64,000 bases of DNA from Bryum argenteum (GCA_037043015.1 CM073323.1:25696758-25760757); one strand, 5' to 3'. Positions 44,801 through 56,060 are shown, counted from the first letter of the stretch. The notes: generated by a model not told the origin, from the letters alone. A program made the numbers and translations.

Positions 44801-45651
44801 TTTTCAAGACCTCAAAGTGAACATTATCCCAAAATTATTGGCCTAGGCATTTACGGCCGAAACAGAATATCGAACACACAACACCCTCTAAAAAGGTAGG
44901 TCGTGCCAAAGCAACAAGAGACAACCTCGAAGCAATGGTATGAAGATCCACTCAAAAACTTCCAATATTCTTCTCACATCATAGAATTTGCTGGATAGAT
45001 AGATCTCAACAAGATTCTACAAAAGTTTAGTTTTAGTTGACTATTGGAGGAGTATCTCTCAAGGTTTTTTCAGGCTTGGCTTGACATAGGGAGGACAATT
45101 GACACTGATGACGACAAGGCAACAACACTCAAATAACCCATGTACCCAAATTCAGGCTTTTTATTCTCAAGAAAGAGTCCCATCGATCCCAAAATAAGAA
45201 AGAAAGAGTCTAAATTAACCAGTGATTCATTTAACTCCCGGGCTGAATCCCCGACTGCCAGTCACAGAGGAATCCTCCCCTGCGACCGTCAGTCCCTCCC
45301 CTTCGTCCATCAGTCAGTTAGCCTCTCGTTCAGTTGGCTGTGAATCCGGTCACTGATTGCGCGCATCCTCGCACTCTGCTTCCCCTTCCGCTCTTTCAGG
45401 TCCGCATCCGCGTCCTGCGATCAATCGCCATGGCCGACTCTCCACTTGGATCTTCACTCTAGCTGCACTTCAGTCGCCTTTTTCGGATTGGACCGACCGA
45501 ACGTGGGAGCCTGGCGCTTGATCGTGGGACGCAAGCAAATTCAAGCCACTTCGAACTCCTTCTTGTGCACATTGCGTCACAACGCGTCGAGGCGCGCACA
45601 AGTCTATGATGTGGTTTTGAAGCTTTCTGTTTGGAGCTCAATTTTGTCAAG
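41813..45651. other. AT-rich intergenic tract and PMEI-gene leader
   Basis: No gene is supported between 41.8 and about 45.2 kb. It contains a Stowaway-like element (44113-44250) and a run of about 27 T at 44762. Frames at 43616-43957 and 44379-44648 match nothing I know. From about 45.2 kb GC content rises and the stretch is probably the promoter and 5' UTR of the PMEI-domain gene, with a short upstream reading frame at the ATG near 45430. Confidence 0.5.
44113..44250. mobile_element. Degenerate Stowaway-like MITE
   Basis: The left end CTCTCTCTGTTTCTTAAAAA and the reverse complement of the right end, CTCCCTTTGTCTAAGTAAAA, resemble each other and the Stowaway consensus start CTCCCTCCGT. It is about 138 bp long. 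The left border is TA; the right border has decayed. Confidence 0.45.
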
Positions 45652-47018
45652 ATGATGAGATTAGACGATTCGCGTGAGGCGGGACTACTGGCTCCGTCCA
45701 CGCAATACTCCAGCTTAGAAACGTCCATGCGCATGTCGGAGTTCGATGTGCCGATGGGCGGCCAGAGGAGACCCAAAAGTAGATCACGATTCTGCTACGT
45801 CGTCGGCGTCTGCATTGCGCTCATCGCAGTCGCCGCTATCGTTGGTGTCTCAGTCGGGAAAACGAACAACGGCGGCGATGGACAAGAGAACGACGACGAT
45901 TCCACCCACCACAAGCTTGGACCCCGAGGGATCGATGCCTCAGCTCCCACTCCTACTCCTGCTCCCGCTCCTGTCGAGGAGGAGGCCGCTCCTCCTCCTG
46001 GCGTCGTCGGAAGCTCACCACCGGCACCCCCTCTTGCAACCACCGAGCCTGTCGCATCTCCTCCGGAACCAGCTCAATCCACGCCGCCGCTGGCATCTCC
46101 ACCAGCTCCGCCATCCAATCCTCCGCTCGCTTCTCTCGCCCCCGCGCCGTACTCATCGAGCTACGATAATGTCCGCTACGAAACCATCTGCAACAAGACC
46201 ATGTAAGCCAGACTCTCAATCCCTTTCTCTCGTAAATCTTCGTTCGCGAACACAATGCAGACAAGAGAAGAATGACTCTAAGATTGTTTTGTTTTTAGGG
46301 TTTTTCTGTTTCCCGTTCTGAATTCTGAAGTGGGGATTCTCTTACCGTTTTTGGATTGAGAGATAATCTAGATAGACATGATATTGAATCAGATAGGTGT
46401 CGCATCTCGTAAGAAACGGGTTCGCAATCTGATGATGACTATTGTTGTATGTGGATCAGAGATTCGGAGGTGTGCAACAACCTATTCGCGAGCAATCCAA
46501 ATTCAGCGAAAGTGGACTTCCAGCAATGGACAATAATGACAATGGAAGCGTCGGAGCAGGCGTTGAACGAGTCCTACACCATAGCCATGACTTTGAGGGA
46601 TCCGAGCTACGAGAATGTAGCACTGGAGCAGTGCATAGACGTCTTCTCGGAGGCGCTCGTGCTACTCAACGAGTCGATGTACGTGCTGGCAGATATGGAT
46701 GTGCACAACCCGGGTGCGCCCGCGGCTGACATTCAAGTGGCGCTGAACGCGGCCATGACGGACCACGACACATGCCAAGACGGCATCGACGACGTGGGTT
46801 CGTTTCCAGGCAGCGATCGAATCACTGGCGTCCAGGGCCATCGTGTGGACACGCTGTTGAGCATCTCGCTCACGTTCTTCAACGAGCTTCTTGCTACCGC
46901 TGATGATCCGAATCGTCATCGGCGGCGCCTCCTCTTGCACCTCCAATCCTTTCTGGGTCGCCGAGCGCTTCTGGACTCGCAACCACCCGGAAGAACATCC
47001 TTATCGCTGTCGCGGTAG
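45652..47018 (+). CDS. Membrane-anchored pectin methylesterase inhibitor (PMEI)-domain protein
   Basis: Two exons (45652-46202 and 46460-47018) give 369 residues. A cytosolic N-terminus with AGLLAPSTQYSSLE is followed by a membrane span at about 47-69 (VVGVCIALIAVAAIVGVSVG), a Pro/Ser/Ala-rich linker of arabinogalactan type (about 95-165), and then a PMEI four-helix domain starting YETICNKTIDSEVCNNLF and including EQCIDVFSEAL and AAMTDHDTCQDGID. The N-terminus looks like that of type II membrane-delivered pectinesterases, but no pectinesterase catalytic domain follows. PMEI domains bind and restrain pectin methylesterase in the wall. The last 34 residues in this frame (RRRLLLHLQ...) look unnatural. 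In the +1 frame the same DNA reads SPSASGLATTRKNILIAVAV, a Ser/Pro linker plus hydrophobic tail, so a frameshift, sequence error or missed intron near 46910 is likely. Confidence 0.8.
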
Positions 47019-47137
47019 GAATTGTGGGAGCTTTGTGCTCTTGCACCTCCAATCCTTTCTGCGTCGCCGAGCGCTTCTGGACTCGCAACCACCAGGAAGG
47101 ACATTCTTGTCGCGGTAGGAATTGTGAGAGCTTTTTG
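46932..47137 (+). repeat. 106-bp tandem duplication at the 3' end of the PMEI gene
   Basis: CTCTTGCACCTCC starts at 46932 and again at 47038. The two copies are about 90 percent identical by eye and both include GGACTCGCAACCACC and CGCGGTAGGAATTGTG. The duplication spans the stop codon of the longest frame. Confidence 0.85.
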
Positions 47138-47469
47138 CTCATGTGTAGAGTATATGCTGCAATTGCAGCTTCGAGAGAGAGATCAGCTTTAGGCTTGTGC
47201 CATTGTTACGTACCATTATTACCATTCTTTTCAACAATCTTATTGGAATCCAGAGTTCTCATCCCAGCTTTGTAAACTTGCACTTGCAATTGGCGTTGTA
47301 TGCTTTTGAGTCTTCATAATTGATAATTATCATACGAAAATTTGATTGATCAATCAAACCGCACACTCAAATCACGAAAATTATTACTATTCAGCACGTT
47401 CGATAACTTTCTGAAGGCTTTTCGCCTACTAAGCCTGAATTCTACATCAACACTTTCCATCGTCTATCA

Positions 47470-48651
47470 TCACAGAAGCACACACAGAAGTGCTAGAGAA
47501 GCTAGCAAAGACGACCATGCCGATGGTTGAGTTGCAATCATGGACATCCCGCCGTTCTGCACAGAAACAGCACCCTCCCTCCAGTAAGCGAACGCCACCA
47601 ACTCCGTTAAAAATGATATTATTCCACAAAATATGGTAGTTTTGGTAAGTCAAAATGGCACTATTGACGAGGCCCTCGATGTAGTACATACCTGTGAAGG
47701 AGATACAAGAGCTGCTGGCGGCGAGAGATCGGGCATGTCAGGAATGGGAGGGCTCGATTCCGGAGACGGTGCAGTCACTGCAGGACTGAGCAATGGCGCA
47801 GGAACGGGACTAAGCAATGGAGCAGGAACGGGACTGAGCGATGGCTCTGGAACGGGACTGAGCGATGGCTCGGGAACGGGATAGATGAATGGAAGTGGTG
47901 CCGGAGCTTCAACAGCAGGAGCAGGGGAGTGCCGTGGACCTGGAACTGGCGAAGACGATGGAGCGAGAACGGGAGCCACGGCAGGGCTATGACTATTCCA
48001 TGGCGCAGGCAATGGCGATGGGTGTGGCGATGGCGACGGCGGAGTTGCAGATGGAGACGGAGCTGCTGCTGCAGCAGCTTTCGATACAGCGATGGCGAGC
48101 TTCTGGTTATAGTTGCAGTGCGTACCTACACCCTCAGCTCCTTTGTCGCACGAGAAGTAAAATTCTCCTGCTTCCGTTGCTTTCCACTGCCAACCTCAAA
48201 TTCATCATCAACAGCTAACCTTTACATGTGTTGGACAATTCCACATAAATGATGGTGAGACTTACAATGTAAAATCCTGAGTCTCCCGCATCCAGAAGCG
48301 TCGCGCCAGAGAAATCGCACTTCTGGTACGCGGCGAGCGATCGCAGTTTCCAGACATTGTGCACTCCCGCCTCAAATTTGAAAACTGCAAAAGCGACACA
48401 CAGAAGACAGCATGAGGATCAGAATTATCTCTGACCTAAAAAACGATCGAGGATCGAGAACACTCACCTAAGCGGTCGCCGATGTAAAGCTTCTGTGACG
48501 ACGCCCATGCTTTATAGTTAGGAGCCGTGGCTTGACTCGATTCGAAGCTTGTCCACCCTGCCGATCCACCCACATCAACAGACTTGGCGTGGCTCCGTTG
48601 TACCAGTAGCATCGCCACCACAATGGCTGCAACCATCGATTTGCCGATCAT
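47470..48651 (-). CDS. Phytocyanin, GPI-anchored type with a long proline-rich linker
   Basis: Four exons (48651-48468, 48384-48266, 48186-47692, 47556-47470) join in frame to 294 residues. Residues 1-22 are a signal peptide. The plastocyanin-like domain (about 24-135) has VGGSAGW, FKFEAGVHNV with copper ligand His70, Cys114 in FYFSC, His124 in THC, and axial Gln129, a stellacyanin-like choice. Cys125 and QKC should form the usual disulfide. Cys114 and His124 are nine residues apart instead of the usual four. A Ser/Ala-Pro linker of about 130 residues, with tandem SLSPVPEP and LLSPVPAP octapeptides, should carry arabinogalactan. The last exon encodes a hydrophobic tail, WSSLLASLALLCVLL, a GPI signal. 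Expected location is the outer plasma membrane and wall. The gene converges with the PMEI-domain gene 450 bp away. Confidence 0.92.
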
Positions 48652-49786
48652 GTTGATGAGCTATTGCGAACGACAAAATTGAGCTTGGTTGAGCTATGGA
48701 AGTCGGCACTTTATTATTGATAAGCGTCACATGATATAACTAGTACTGCTACTGATCAAGTGTCAGTGTCACTGAGCATTAAGATGCCTTCACTTGGTAC
48801 TCACCCCACGCGTTTTGGCTGATGATATTGTAGTTCTCCCTGCCACATTGTTACCATCAGTACCCGTTTCCAGCTGCTCTACATGAAGACGACGGTCCAA
48901 TGCTTCGTACGTGCTTAGGCTTTATTGCCCATGTGATTTGAGCTCTTTCACCCTGATCGAGGCGTATCCTGCACACTTGAGTCATATACATTAAATAATA
49001 CTATGTCGTAGTCAGTTTGAGAGCTACGCGATCGATTTTGAGCTCTGCTTGCTACAAACCTAAATAGACAGGCTACACCAACGCAATTTGGTCGACGAAT
49101 TTGCAGCAGAAGTTTGCTCGATCAGTCACCACTCACCGGGCAACGATGAGCCCGCTGTGGGCGCTGCGAGCGGGCTTAGTCGAAAAAAGAAAAATCAAGC
49201 TGGGAGCTGGGCCATGGGTGCGAGTTCTGCTCGTGTCGCCATTGTGAGCGTGCAGCCATTGTCGATGCAACGTTCTTCGACAGGTGGGCTCTCAGTACTC
49301 AGTTTCTTCAGTGATCGAGCGCGCCGATGAATACTTTTGTGGTCACTCTGTCTGCATGTTTATTGAACCAATATCGATCTGCCTATGGTGTTCGAGAATG
49401 TAAATTTTTGAGGACGAATTTGGAGTGGACAGATAGCGAAAGCGGTGGAAGTTTGGAATGCACCATCCCGGAGCTCCCAATCCTTGCAAGTTTGAGGACG
49501 ATGTGGAGAATTCTTCGCTTTCAGCGGAGAATTCTAGCCCGCTTTCGTGTAGTGATGCTAAATTTTGATAAGCCCTGCAACTCCACCTTTTCATGTGCAG
49601 ACATTTCGATGAGTGATGAAGCCATGACCAACACACACAACACAGAAACCATACGAACGTGGACATAAGCTGAACAGCTTTGAAAAGCAGGGAGTTGCAT
49701 CAACCTCGTCGATGCGTATTATTAGTTTCGACATCAAGAATATGAGGAGATATCACAAATTTTGTACATGAAGGGGTAATACTAAA
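48652..49786. other. Spacer between phytocyanin and oxygenase genes
   Basis: The left part should hold the phytocyanin promoter, with an AATAATAAAG TATA-like stretch about 60 bp before its start on the minus strand. The right part should hold the oxygenase 3' UTR. Frames at 49088-49668 are not recognisable. Confidence 0.45.
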
Positions 49787-51187
49787 TCAAAAATCCGTGG
49801 TCGGTTTGTGACCCCAGACTTGCTTCTTTTGCTGCAACACATTCTTCATGAAATGCTCCACCGTCATCTCGTCACAGAAACCTTTCACGGCGGGCAACAC
49901 GCACTTTTGGCGAGCTCGGAGGAAGAACGGCATGCTGAAGCGGGGCTTGGTTGGGGTACGCTCGTCCACAAAATGGAGCGGAGCGAGGAGCGCGCCTTTC
50001 GTCAACTGCGCCATCGTCTCACCCGCAAACACAAAGACGTAGTCCGTCTTCACGTCACTACCATCCACACAAGTCGAGCCTGGCTGCATCTCAACGTTCA
50101 CCCATCGGCTCGCATCCGAATGCTTCAACACTGTCAACCCGGGTAGATTCGAATGCGGACTTACAGTCAACAATCCCATGTCGGAGTGCACACTCGTGGC
50201 AGCTCCAAGGAATCCCGGGGAGTCCTGCTTCATGTTACGAAGATACTGATAGATCCTAAACACATTCGTACCGATAAACTGATTATCCGGTACTGACGAG
50301 CACTGATGGAACGCCTCGTGGGATGGACACGGCGCATCGAGAAGCGAGGAGTAACACTCCGGTGAAAGGTTTGATCGCGAGGTGAGATCAGGGTGACATA
50401 GAAGCTTGAAGAGCTTGTATGCAATTCCCTGCAACGCGAGGTAAGCTTCGTAAAGCTCGTTGTCAAAATCTGGGACGTTCTTGCCGGTCTTCGTCACGCG
50501 CGCCCTCGTGGTCCGCAACTGGATGAACTGACGGGCGCTTCCTTTAGCATGACTGTAACCGATGAACTTCTGCTGATTGAAACCGAGAAAGTTCTTCCGC
50601 TTCTCATCCTCTGCAAGCGCGCAGTAGCGGTGAATCGACGACGTCGCGGCTTCGAAGATGATGGGGAGGGAGGATCCCGGGGGCAGGTGCAAGCGGACGT
50701 AGCCATGGCGGCGAAGAGTATCAAAGACGCGACTCGCCATGATGCCTGCATCCTGTGAAGAATCAAGCCCCGAGCCCAGTTGTTCGACCTCGGCCCATTC
50801 TAGTGTGGCCTCGGCCAGCTCCTGCGCGTCCGGGGCGACGCCCCAATTGTTGATTGCGAAGTCCTTAGCAAGCGCCACGACGAGAGGGTAGGGATTCTCC
50901 GGTGTGTTTGCGTGCAGGTAGGGTAACATGAAGAAGGGCATCAAGGGGCCCGCAACGGTGACGAGCACGCCGGTGGCAACGTACGTGGATTCATCTATTC
51001 CGAAAGCGGACAGCAGAGTATGATTGAGGTCGCTAAGAATCGTGCTATTGGTGACGACTGTCGACACTGTTTTGTTGTTGTACGTGAAGCTCAATTCCTT
51101 CGGTGATGAACCGTGATGGCAGACTAACTGCTTCCCATTCTTCTTCTCGAGCGCGGGGTCGTCCCCACGAGAGAGGCAGGCTCCCAT
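49787..51187 (-). CDS. 2-oxoglutarate/Fe(II)-dependent oxygenase-like protein with a possible lipid-anchor N-terminus
   Basis: This intronless gene encodes 466 residues from the ATG at 51187; the only upstream in-frame starts are non-ATG. The C-terminal half has the jelly-roll signature of the isopenicillin N synthase-like class: His334-Ser-Asp336 in SVHSDMGLL, distal His405 in APLHFVDER and Arg416-Phe-Ser418 for 2-oxoglutarate. All iron and cosubstrate positions are present, so it should be an active oxygenase; the substrate is unknown. Asp336 to His405 is a rather long interval. Residues 30-125 form an extra N-terminal region with hydrophobic segment VATGVLVTVAGPLMPFFML. The protein starts MGACLSRGD, which fits an N-myristoylation plus palmitoylation site, unusual for this enzyme class. 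Confidence 0.85.
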   Translation of the reverse strand: MGACLSRGDDPALEKKNGKQLVCHHGSSPKELSFTYNNKTVSTVVTNSTILSDLNHTLLSAFGIDESTYVATGVLVTVAGPLMPFFMLPYLHANTPENPYPLVVALAKDFAINNWGVAPDAQELAEATLEWAEVEQLGSGLDSSQDAGIMASRVFDTLRRHGYVRLHLPPGSSLPIIFEAATSSIHRYCALAEDEKRKNFLGFNQQKFIGYSHAKGSARQFIQLRTTRARVTKTGKNVPDFDNELYEAYLALQGIAYKLFKLLCHPDLTSRSNLSPECYSSLLDAPCPSHEAFHQCSSVPDNQFIGTNVFRIYQYLRNMKQDSPGFLGAATSVHSDMGLLTVSPHSNLPGLTVLKHSDASRWVNVEMQPGSTCVDGSDVKTDYVFVFAGETMAQLTKGALLAPLHFVDERTPTKPRFSMPFFLRARQKCVLPAVKGFCDEMTVEHFMKNVLQQKKQVWGHKPTTDF

Positions 51188-51862
51188 GGCCAAAATCACT
51201 CACTCAAACTCACTCTACTCTCATCGAAGCGATCAAATCCCACACCCAAGTTGCAAATCTACCTCACTATCTGCACCAAATTGCTCAATCCTCTCAGAGC
51301 CTGATTAGGGTTCAACCCACCAGATTTTACTAAGCGAAAGAGGATTGATCGAGACACTTACTCGACTCGAAATTCAGCCACCGACAATGTAAACTGGGGC
51401 TCCGATCGTGATGAATGCGCGAGCAGAACATCGATTCGGAATTTGAAAGTGTGAGCAAGCGGTTTCGATTCCAAGGCCTGCTGCCGACGTCGTAACGCTC
51501 CGACGATTGCCACGCGTTGTGTGAGAAAGTTCGCGGCACGAATCTGCAGAGCGATTGCTGGCATCTCCACGAGGGCGACTGAGTTGCCTTTGCGAATGCG
51601 CGGAAGCATCGCTAGCGAAACTTAACCCCAAAGTAACAGTTTCCTCATTTCAGCATAAAATAGAATAGGAGTTCTAAGGTAGGATGCTCAAAACTTGCAC
51701 AAAAACCTAGACCGATAAACTCAGTGGGTACTGGCCAAGGGACTCAATTTTGGAGACATTGGCCAAGGGACTCAATTTTGGAGACATTGCAAAATAGATA
51801 GGAGATTGGATGTATACGTACTTTAAAAAAGTAAAAATGAATTGGTGGCCAATAATGACATA
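51188..51862. other. Oxygenase promoter region and spacer
   Basis: This contains the likely promoter and leader of the oxygenase gene. A 28-bp exact tandem duplication, GGCCAAGGGACTCAATTTTG plus GAGACATT, starts at 51733 and 51761. The minus-strand frames at 51330-51631 overlap each other in three frames and look like chance. Confidence 0.45.
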
Positions 51863-51865
51863 ACT

Positions 51866-52235
51866 TTCACCCTTAAACGCCCAAGCAAGCCCGAGGGGCA
51901 TGATTCCTACAGAATCTTCCCTGTAGCTCTCACTGTACTCAATATTTCACTTATATTTTGATGTCAAACTGGTCACCTTCTTCTGATGCATTCAAAAAGT
52001 GAAATTTCACAATTCAAATCACAATTTGTATGAATGATTTTGTGCTTTGAAAGGATTATGGTAGGTAGGTTAGGGTGGTACATAACCTTATAGGAGGTTG
52101 CAAGCTCATCATTGATTGGTTCATTCACAATGCCCAAGTTCAAAAAGTGCACTATTCATGATGCCCAAGTCCAAAAGATGCTGTGATCCAATTTTGGGCT
52201 GCCCATTTCAGACCCCATGGGCGTTTAAGGGTTAA
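51866..52235. mobile_element. TTAA-type non-autonomous element, second subfamily
   Basis: The terminal inverted repeat CCCTTAAACGCCCA is perfect at both ends over 14 bp. The right border is TTAA and the left is TTCA, a probable decayed TTAA. It is 370 bp long and non-coding. The interior differs from the elements at 31849 and 56061, but the end structure (TTAA then CCC) is the same. Confidence 0.7.
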
Positions 52236-52253
52236 GCACAAAACCTATAGTGA

Positions 52254-52506
52254 TGTTACTATTTTAAGTAATTTTTGTGCATGGGGAAAATTAGTAGAAA
52301 GCTACAGCAAGTGAACTGATTATTTTTGTATTCTTCTTTAATGAGTTGTGAATTTTTGAAGATGGAAATATAGATGTTTCTAAAATGGTGCCCTATAATG
52401 ACACCCTATAATAATTGCCATGAGTACATGCTACTGTTGTATGCCGACTCTATTTTGTAGTATTTTGTACCTATGAGTGAAGATCACTAGAGCTCCATTT
52501 TCGGCA
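52254..52506 (-). repeat. Dispersed repeat, copy 2 (partner at 7405-7655)
   Basis: This is the reverse complement of the repeat at 7405-7655. It shares the CTACTAATTTTCCCCATGCA block, the AACTCATT block and the TATAGGGCACCATTTTAG block in the same order. Non-coding. Confidence 0.75.
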
Positions 52507-52934
52507 CCGCACCGTTATTGGCTCTTCTATTACATGAATCATTCCGTTTCATAAATGCAATCACATTAGAAACCGGTACAGTGAGTGAAAATAAATGAAA
52601 AAAAGATCAAGTGGCTGTAAGAATGACAAGAACTGGCTGTAACAACAGTATGGTTAGGCTCCGTCCCACTACAAGCTAGTAAAAGGAAACAAAAGATAAG
52701 CGAAACCCCAAGAGCATGTTTGTTCATTTTCATTTAAAATAGAGGGGATTAAAAGAAAATGAACGTCTGAATAAGTGACTTGGATAAGGCAAGAACCCTT
52801 AAAAGCATGAGTTGATGAGGACAATCATTGTCTAAAGGACAAAGTCAACACAAGCCACAACATCAAAAAATTGCACAAATTGTACTCTGATCTTCTCCAA
52901 GTATAGTAAGTACATTGATATCAGAAGTCTTCTG
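52507..52934. other. Spacer and PhzF-family gene 3' region
   Basis: No feature is recognised here other than the likely 3' UTR of the minus-strand PhzF-family gene. Confidence 0.4.
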
Positions 52935-55371
52935 TCAACGTATCCCAGCGACTCCAGCCATGACTAGAATAGCGCCACCCTGCAAGTAGCACCGTCCTGC
53001 CTCCTCATCAACGCGGACGACGAATTTGCCTCCTCGTTGTGACGCCTGCTCCAGATTCGAACAAACATGATCATGACATTCTCTCACCACAATGCTATTT
53101 GATGTAACCAACATAAATACCTCAACGACTGGTTGTTGCTTTCAAGAAACATAGAAATCGATGACTGTTTATGAGAACAGAATTGTGGAGTTTGAACAGG
53201 AAAAGCACTTACTTGATAAGCATTCAACTCAGTTTTGCCCAATTTAGAGGCCCAGTATGGTCCCAACGTGCAATGGGCACTTCCAGTGGCAGGATCCTGG
53301 CAGAGACAATCCAATTTTGAGATAGAGCATAATGCCTGCTCTTAAAACCATACTAGCTCTTTAGGCTTGATAATCCTGTCCAGTTTTTGTCGTGAGATAT
53401 TAAGTGATGAGTTCAGCTAGCTGCAGTGATGATGAAAAAGCAAGTGCACAATGTTTTGATGACAATACTGATCGGTTATAAAAATTGCAGCGTCACATCC
53501 GCACAGATATGGGCAGTACCTCATTGATACCCAATTTGGGACAGAAGAAGCGCGACGTAAAGTCATACTCACTACTGGCAGCTGCAGGGGCGGTGACTAT
53601 TACACCTCGACCAGGAAGGTTAAGCAGATTTTCAATTCTGGGCTTTATGTTCTCCACGTCCTCGGTACTGTGCACCTCCACCTACAGAAAAAATGAAGAG
53701 CAACTCATCTGACTGCTAGCAACAACAACAACAACAACAACAAAGCTCACACTGAAAAGTTGCGAAAAAGCATAGAATCTGCAAAAAATAGGATTACTCC
53801 TTGCTTCTCTAAGAGAAATGCACACAAAAGTGTGAAGGTACGAGCTTGTACCAGGTAATCGCCTGAGCTGCTTGTTCCAACCCATTTAACCTTCACCCCG
53901 CCTAAAGCCTGTGAGAGAAGATCGGTGTCGTCACAGGCTGTAGGGGGCGTCGAAGGAAAATCGAGCTCGACCACACCCAAGTCTGATGGTTTCCTTCTCT
54001 CAGAAGCCTGTTCTTCGTCTTCCTCTTCATCAGGATCTTCCTTGTATTCCCGATACCCAGATACTTTACTGGCTTTCAAGACACCCGATCTCGTATGAAA
54101 AACTGCTGTCTGTCCTTCCACTATCCCCGACGAGAATAACAAGTGAGCAGATGCTAACGTTGCATGTCCACAAAGATCGACCTGCAGGGCACAGTCGAAA
54201 GATTCAACACAGCACAGACCGAACAGACCTCCGAAATCAAATCAGTAAGATCTCAAGATATGTGCATTCTAGAGAAGAAGATAATTGACAATTGGTAATG
54301 GTCCAGCGGGTACCTCGACTTTGGGAGTGAACCAGCGCAGATTGAACTCATTCTCCTCACGGAGTGGGGCGTAAGTCTTCGTAGCTTTCAAGCCTTTGCC
54401 GCTTTCATCCACTTGTACAAGACCTCTACCCTTCTTCTTCTTGCTGCCATTCTGCGTGTCGACTTTTCTCGTCAGGAATGCAGTCTCTGAGAGATTGAAC
54501 TCACGTGCTACGAGTTGCAGCCATTTGTCGTCCCTGTCCTCGGGCAAGACCACTACTGCTGCTGGGTTGCCACTGTACGCTCGATCTGTGAATGCATCAA
54601 TCTGTCAATCCATCTATAAGTCTCAGTGCAAAGTGATACCTCAGTAGAAGTGATTTTCCTCATTTCATCAATTGCACAAGTCCAAGCTACGAGACTAGAT
54701 TAGCAAGTAACAAGAATAGGTAGCACAAAAAGCGATCCACAATCCCATACTTGATATGTGGAGACATGAAAATTGTGCATCATACATGCAGTGGATTAGC
54801 TTGAGCTGATAATTTTATGATGGTTCAAATTCCAGCTCAGGCACATGTGAAAACTATGAAATATGAATCTGACTTCTACCAGCTTGTTACTTAGAAATGC
54901 TGACAGACATGTTACGATCTAAAACCCTAAACCCTGATGTACCAGCACACAACACAACCAACTCATAAGAACACATATCACTTAGTCGAGAAGGGTCTTA
55001 GACAAAATTTCTTTGCAGATACTACGTTACAATGCTGATAACGCAAATGGCACAGACGGGTAGTTTCAATACCATCTCCCTAACCATGAGCATGATAGTC
55101 AAATATCAACCCTAATTTCGGCAAGGGCAACAACCTGTGCGTAATCAACTTGGTCGTAATCTCCGTAAAGCTCCTCCTCACGTCCTCCGCTGCGCCAGGA
55201 ATTCAGTCGCGTCCTACTGTCTCGTCCATGGCGTCGTAGAGGTGCTAGCTTGATCGGGAAAGTGGCAGTAGAGGCTTCTTGCCTACAGATGATGGGCAAT
55301 GGATTAGGTGTAAGAGATGGACAGCGTGAAATCAAGGACAGATTCGATGCACCCAAGCACGCTGCAGCCAT
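52935..55371 (-). CDS. PhzF-family isomerase/epimerase-like protein
   Basis: Six exons (55371-55135, 54601-54314, 54181-53852, 53681-53520, 53296-53213, 53045-52935), all in phase 0, give 403 residues. Residues 1 to about 65 resemble a plastid transit peptide. The PhzF fold is clear from IDAFTDRAYSGNPAAVVVLP (80-99), the catalytic-type Glu118 in NLSETAFL, DLCGHATLASAHLLF and DPATGSAHCTLGPYWASKLG with Asp340, ending in GGAILVMAGVAG. PhzF itself isomerises an intermediate of bacterial phenazine synthesis. Plant homologues are widespread, of unknown substrate and not evidence of phenazines. Two charged insertions, about 128-155 (NGSKKKKGRG...) and a Glu-rich stretch in exon 3 (EDPDEEEDEEQASE), are not part of the usual core. 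The intron 1 donor is GTTGTT, slightly weak. Confidence 0.9.
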
Positions 55372-56060
55372 GACGATCGATGCGCCAGCTCTAGCCCAGC
55401 TCCAATCCCAATCTCATCACGGCATTTTCGAATGTGCCGCGAGGAATTGTACAGTACTGCGAAGAAGCAGATCGGAAACAATTTGGTAGATTTCGACTTG
55501 CTTCATCTACGTATTTGCAAGATAAAAGGTATCCTGCTCAGTTATGGAAGGAATTTCTCCCTGTTGAAATTAGCGATGGAAATTATTTTCATATATCTGC
55601 AAAAGACCAAGAAGGATGTCCTTCAAGTATTAATTTTTCTTTATATTGGTACTAATTTCTATAAAACTAAATGAATAGAAGCTCATATGTGTACTCTACT
55701 TGAACACCACCCCTAGATTCTAGCTAAAAATCACCTCTAGGTACATCGAAATTTCTCAAGAGTATCAAAAATCTTCTTCATGATTTCATTCATACAGTGC
55801 CTGGTTTTTTTAGTGTTTTTTGGTTACCGAAGTCTTTTACACTAGAACCTCTATCAAAGATAACATATTTTCACCATAACATTTCAACCCTTGGTAGTTA
55901 TGTGCCTACAAAAACTCCATATCCTACAGCTAGCCCAAAAGCACTAATATTATCAATCTCTAACAGACACACTTCAACATTTTTTGGTACGATTGCCACT
56001 AGGATAAAATAACATCTGGAGGTAAGTAACTCTACTAAAATTTAAACCCTATAAATATCC
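55372..56060. other. PhzF-family gene upstream region
   Basis: The first 100 bp are GC-richer and probably the promoter and leader. The rest is AT-rich with no recognised feature. Confidence 0.4.

Noticed and set aside
49088-49668. Frames of 80 and 113 residues between phytocyanin and oxygenase genes
   Set aside because: Both strands carry similar-length frames, there is no known domain, and the position fits the oxygenase 3' UTR and spacer.
51330-51631. Three overlapping minus-strand frames
   Set aside because: All three frames of one strand are open by chance in a short GC-rich stretch; none has a recognisable motif.
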